A DNA stretch of 7,594 bases from an uncultured bacterium (GTDB lineage: Bacteria > Gemmatimonadota > Gemmatimonadetes > Longimicrobiales > RSA9), in the NCBI GenBank assembly GCA_937995995.1, contig CALKIP010000050.1:1-7594 (forward strand), given 5' to 3'. Shown here in pieces: positions 5,246 to 7,594 of this stretch. The position numbers and the translations under genes were made by a program. Position 1 is the stretch's first letter, and every line of letters starts with the position of its first letter. Under the pieces are notes generated by a model. That model made no database searches. It had not been told where the DNA came from and saw nothing but the letters and a program-made list of their open reading frames with translations.

Positions 5246-6004
5246 TCAATGGAGCACATCGATGACCAGTCGAGTCGGCTCGATCAGCTCGAGGACGCGG
5301 TACCCGTTGGGCTTGGCGACGCCGATCACCCACGCCACTTCGGCTTCGAAGTCACACGTCACGGCGAGCCGTTCGATCACCGTGAGGCCGGTTGTCACGT
5401 CCCGTTCGGCGACGGTGACGTTGCCGGCGTCGTCGTGTGCTCGAGCGGGCGCCATGCGCACGCTGAGCAGGCCGCCGCCGGCGATCCGTACGGGTAATCC
5501 CGAACCGCAGTGGCGGGCCGGCGTGTCGGTGTACTCGATATGATAGCCCGGCAGGCGGTTGCCGGCGAACTCGAAGACGACGCGGTCGAAGCCGTCCTGG
5601 CGTCCAGTCCGCATGCCCGTCAGCGTGGCGACCCCACTTCCGCCCGTGCGGCGCGAGGTGATGCCGGTGGTGCCTTCGAACGGCGGGGTTTCGGACGCCT
5701 TCTCGGAGCGGCCTTCCGGGTGTGTGCCCGTGTCGGTGGAAGGCCGAGTCGCACCGGGACGCGATCCCGTCGCGTATGGAGAGGCAGCCGTCGACGGCGA
5801 TTCGCTCGCGGCGCCCGTCGATTCGACGTCGATACTCGATTGTGGTTGTGTCGCCGGTGTGGCGGCCGATCCCCTGTCAGCCGCCTCTCCAACGACCGCT
5901 GCATCGCCCGCCTCCCCACGGCCCGACCGGGCCTCGCCGCACGCGAGGAGCGAGAGCGTTGCGACAAATGCGAGAGCCTCGTGCAGCCGACGTCGGCGCA
6001 GCAT
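5246..6004 (-). CDS. Lipoprotein with C-terminal AMIN-like domain
   Basis: A 252-residue secreted lipoprotein. Residues 1-21 are a lipoprotein signal peptide: basic MLRRRR, hydrophobic core, and lipobox LLAC with lipidated C22. Residues 23 to about 124 are a low-complexity linker rich in Ser, Thr, Ala, Gly, Pro and Glu, probably a flexible tether. The C-terminal domain (about 125-252) matches the AMIN-like family: GFDRVVFEF (138-146), LPGY (151-154), a middle strand LLSVRMAPARAH, then VAWVIGVA and a final PTRLVIDV. C166 and C217 could form a disulphide outside the cytoplasm. True AMIN domains bind cell-wall components or septal sites; the AMIN-like family is less characterised. ATG 6004 is chosen because the signal peptide starts there, though its ribosome binding site is weak. 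It is divergent from another lipoprotein gene and 81 bp upstream of the ArsC-like gene. Confidence 0.85.
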   Translation of the reverse strand: MLRRRRLHEALAFVATLSLLACGEARSGRGEAGDAAVVGEAADRGSAATPATQPQSSIDVESTGAASESPSTAASPYATGSRPGATRPSTDTGTHPEGRSEKASETPPFEGTTGITSRRTGGSGVATLTGMRTGRQDGFDRVVFEFAGNRLPGYHIEYTDTPARHCGSGLPVRIAGGGLLSVRMAPARAHDDAGNVTVAERDVTTGLTVIERLAVTCDFEAEVAWVIGVAKPNGYRVLELIEPTRLVIDVLH

Positions 6005-6029
6005 TTGCCTACGCCTAACGCTGACCCTT

Positions 6030-6058
6030 CGGCCCGGGTCGGTCGTTGCACCGGGCCG
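6030..6058. repeat. 8-bp inverted repeat between divergent lipoprotein genes
   Basis: CGGCCCGG (6030-6037) and CCGGGCCG (6051-6058) are exactly complementary around a 13-base loop, in the 94-bp gap shared by the two divergent lipoprotein genes. It could be an operator or a leader hairpin. In such GC-rich sequence a chance match is also possible. No clear promoter hexamers are visible in this gap. Confidence 0.35.
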
Positions 6059-6088
6059 GCGCGGTGAAGCGCACACGGAGAATGTGCT

Positions 6089-6093
6089 GGAGG
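6089..6093 (+). promoter_or_regulatory. Ribosome binding site of the acidic lipoprotein gene
   Basis: GGAGG lies 5 bases upstream of ATG 6099 and fixes this start within a much longer open frame that begins upstream. Confidence 0.7.
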
Positions 6094-6098
6094 AATCC

Positions 6099-6380
6099 AT
6101 GAAGCTTCGTTTCCTGAATGTATTGATCGTTCCGGCGCTCGCCATCGGTTTCGCCGCCTGCGAGGTTCAGCAGGGCCGGCAGGGCGAACTGCCGGATGTG
6201 CAGGTCGAGGAGGGCCAGCTCCCGGAGTACCAGGTCGAGACCGGCGAGATCGAGATCGAGCGGGACACGGTCACGGTTCCCGACGTCGATGTCGAAACTC
6301 CCGACGAGGCTGGCACGGACAGGAGCGGTACGGGCGCCAGTGGAAACACCGGGAACACCGACCGCGGGACCCAGCCGTAG
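6099..6380 (+). CDS. Small acidic repeat lipoprotein, unknown function
   Basis: A 93-residue predicted lipoprotein that I cannot assign to a named family. Residues 1-20 form a signal peptide (MKLRF, then a hydrophobic stretch), ending in the lipobox-like FAAC with C21. The mature part is acidic and carries two near-identical ten-residue repeats, GELPDVQVEE (29-38) and GQLPEYQVET (39-48). A diverged third, GEIEIERD, follows, and then VPDVDVETP (60-68). Alternating hydrophobic and acidic residues suggest beta strands or a repetitive extended structure. The tail (71-93) is Gly/Ser/Thr/Asn-rich and probably disordered. Start choice rests on the GGAGG site and the signal peptide. The gene is divergent from the AMIN-like lipoprotein gene and convergent with the acyltransferase gene. 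A surface or periplasmic role is likely; metal or cell-wall binding by the acidic repeats would be a guess. Confidence 0.8.
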   Translation: MKLRFLNVLIVPALAIGFAACEVQQGRQGELPDVQVEEGQLPEYQVETGEIEIERDTVTVPDVDVETPDEAGTDRSGTGASGNTGNTDRGTQP

Positions 6381-6402
6381 GCGACGTCGTTTCCGGTCGG
6401 TT

Positions 6403-6431
6403 GCCCGCGTGGTGAGGGAGCCGCCGCGGGC
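6403..6431. terminator. Candidate hairpin terminator between convergent genes
   Basis: GCCCGCG (6403-6409) and CGCGGGC (6425-6431) pair perfectly around a 15-base loop in the 80-bp gap after the acidic lipoprotein stop and before the acyltransferase stop. There is no T tract on either side, so the terminator role is inferred from position alone. Confidence 0.35.
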
Positions 6432-6460
6432 CCGGCGTCCAGTACTGCCCTCCGGCACCC

Positions 6461-7594
6461 TCAGACCTTGATGAAGATCCCCTTCCGGTAGAGCACCGCC
6501 ATCGCACCCAGCCAGACCAGCACGTACGAGATCGCGAAGGCGAGCGACGCATTGATCGGCGAGAGCCACGACGCAAAGGCCGTCTGGTAGAGGAACGCCT
6601 TGAGCGTCGTCGCCTCGGCTCCGCTTCCGACGGTGATCAGGTTGAGGATGCGCGCGAAGAGGCTGGAGAGGAAGAAGGCCGCAATGGCGTTCGTCCCGAA
6701 GATGACGAAGGGCGTGGCCCAGCCGCGTCGCCCGCGGATGTCGATCAGCCAGTAGCAGGCGCCGAGGAAGAGCGCGCCGAGGCCGGCGGTGAGGACGGCG
6801 TAGGAGCTGGTCCAGAGGTTCTTGTTGATCGGCAGCACCGTGCCCCAGGCAAGGCCGACCAGAGTGGCCGCGGCGCCGAACGCGAGGAGGCCCGTGAGCT
6901 TGGCGCGCTCCGGCCGATCGGCGCGGATCCCGTGCCCGACCAGCACGCCGAGGAGCACGCTCGCCACGGCGGGCATGGTGCTGAGGAGCCCTTCCGGATC
7001 CCACGTTTCCGCGTACACCCACAGGTGCTGGGTGCCGAAGATCATGCGGTCCAGCCATGCGCCGAGATCCTGCCCGGGCTCGAGCACGCCCGCGCCGACG
7101 CCCGGGACCGGGACCAGCGTGATCAGCGCCCAGTAGCCGAGGAGCAGTACGGCCGCGGCGATGGCCTGGCCGCGGACCCGAAAGGCGAGGACGATGGCGG
7201 TGGCGCAGAACGAGGCGATCGCGATGCGCTGCAGCACGCCCGGGATGCGGATCGTCGACAGGTCGTAGTTGGGGAAGCCGTGCAGCGCGAGCCCGAGTCC
7301 GAAGAGGATGAGCGAGCGCCGGGCGGCCTTGCGGAGGAGCACGCCGCGGTCCGCGCCGCGCTCGAGCCGCTTCCCGTACGAGAAGGTCATCGCCACGCCG
7401 ACGATGAAGAGGAAGAAGGGGAAGATCAGGTCCGTCGGCGTCCACCCGTGCCACGGCGCGTGTCTGAGCGGCGCGTAGATGTGCGACCACGTGCCCGGAT
7501 TGTTGACGAGCACGATCACCACCGGGGCCGCGCCGAGCGCGCCGAGCAGTTGCCACCCGTTGGTCAGCACGAGCAGACCGCCCGCTGCCGTGCC
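6461..7594 (-). CDS. HGSNAT/NagX-type membrane acyltransferase (DUF5009), N-terminus at window edge
   Basis: A multi-pass inner-membrane protein of the heparan-alpha-glucosaminide N-acetyltransferase-like family (NagX, DUF5009/DUF1624), thought to transfer acyl groups to sugars across the membrane. Numbered from the GTG at 7570 (369 residues), it shows VNNPGTW (22-28), RHAPWHGWTPTDLIFPFFLF (36-55), RIPGVLQRIA (108-117), PINKNLWTSSY (247-257), FGTNAIAAFF (291-300) and the typical ending YRKGIFIKV. H37 aligns, from memory, with the active-site His269 of human HGSNAT. About ten hydrophobic segments are visible. The frame is open to the window edge, so the start may be GTG 7570 (preceded by GGGCGG at 7 bases) or lie outside. 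The usual N-terminal SLDxFRG motif is not seen where expected: the stretch reads QLLGALGAAP. It converges on the acidic lipoprotein gene. The sugar substrate is unknown. Confidence 0.9.
   Translation of the reverse strand, partial: GTAAGGLLVLTNGWQLLGALGAAPVVIVLVNNPGTWSHIYAPLRHAPWHGWTPTDLIFPFFLFIVGVAMTFSYGKRLERGADRGVLLRKAARRSLILFGLGLALHGFPNYDLSTIRIPGVLQRIAIASFCATAIVLAFRVRGQAIAAAVLLLGYWALITLVPVPGVGAGVLEPGQDLGAWLDRMIFGTQHLWVYAETWDPEGLLSTMPAVASVLLGVLVGHGIRADRPERAKLTGLLAFGAAATLVGLAWGTVLPINKNLWTSSYAVLTAGLGALFLGACYWLIDIRGRRGWATPFVIFGTNAIAAFFLSSLFARILNLITVGSGAEATTLKAFLYQTAFASWLSPINASLAFAISYVLVWLGAMAVLYRKGIFIKV

Noticed and set aside
6015..7556. A 513-residue minus-strand open frame spanning the acyltransferase and running antisense through the acidic lipoprotein gene.
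   Set aside because: It is in another frame of the clearly recognisable acyltransferase, is extremely Arg-rich, shows no motif and overlaps two supported genes.
1..7594. tRNA, rRNA, CRISPR, insertion sequence, att site or known riboswitch.
   Set aside because: I saw no cloverleaf, no repeat-spacer array, no transposase or integrase motif and no terminal inverted repeats on either strand.

Overview
This is a GC-rich bacterial window with short intergenic gaps and genes on both strands. It holds nine protein genes and no RNA gene, insertion sequence, CRISPR array or phage gene that I can recognise. Two exported lipoproteins with Cys lipoboxes suggest a diderm bacterium. The combination of a soluble PAS-GAF histidine kinase, an AMIN-like lipoprotein, a small acidic lipoprotein and a NagX-type acyltransferase reminds me of Gemmatimonadota. 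That placement is an inference from gene style, not a proof.

Layout, left to right. A HAD-superfamily phosphatase (+, 68-784) faces a DUF411 metal-binding protein (-, 1002-1538). The gap between them holds a 15-bp tandem repeat and a perfect 15-bp-stem hairpin. Upstream of the DUF411 gene on the same strand lies a soluble PAS-GAF-HisKA-HATPase sensor kinase (-, 1708-3516). A 388-bp divergent intergenic region carries an inverted repeat over the kinase promoter and an interleaved pair of stems. It leads to a small stand-alone receiver-like protein (+, 3905-4249) that keeps the phospho-acceptor Asp but lacks the conserved Lys. An FxsA family membrane protein follows (+, 4396-4794, TTG start). 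It converges on an ArsC/Spx-fold thiol protein (-, 4808-5164), which lies downstream of an AMIN-like-domain lipoprotein (-, 5246-6004) and may be co-transcribed with it. Divergent from that lipoprotein is a 93-residue acidic repeat lipoprotein (+, 6099-6380). It converges on a multi-pass acyltransferase of the HGSNAT/NagX (DUF5009) family, whose N-terminus runs to the window edge (-, 6461-7594).

How they may work together. Most of the products belong to the envelope or to thiol/metal stress handling: DUF411, the ArsC-like protein, FxsA, two lipoproteins and the acyltransferase. The kinase and receiver-like protein are a plausible local signalling pair. No single well-known operon or defence system is present. 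The least explained parts are the kinase/receiver-like pair with its intergenic architecture, and the divergent lipoprotein pair.
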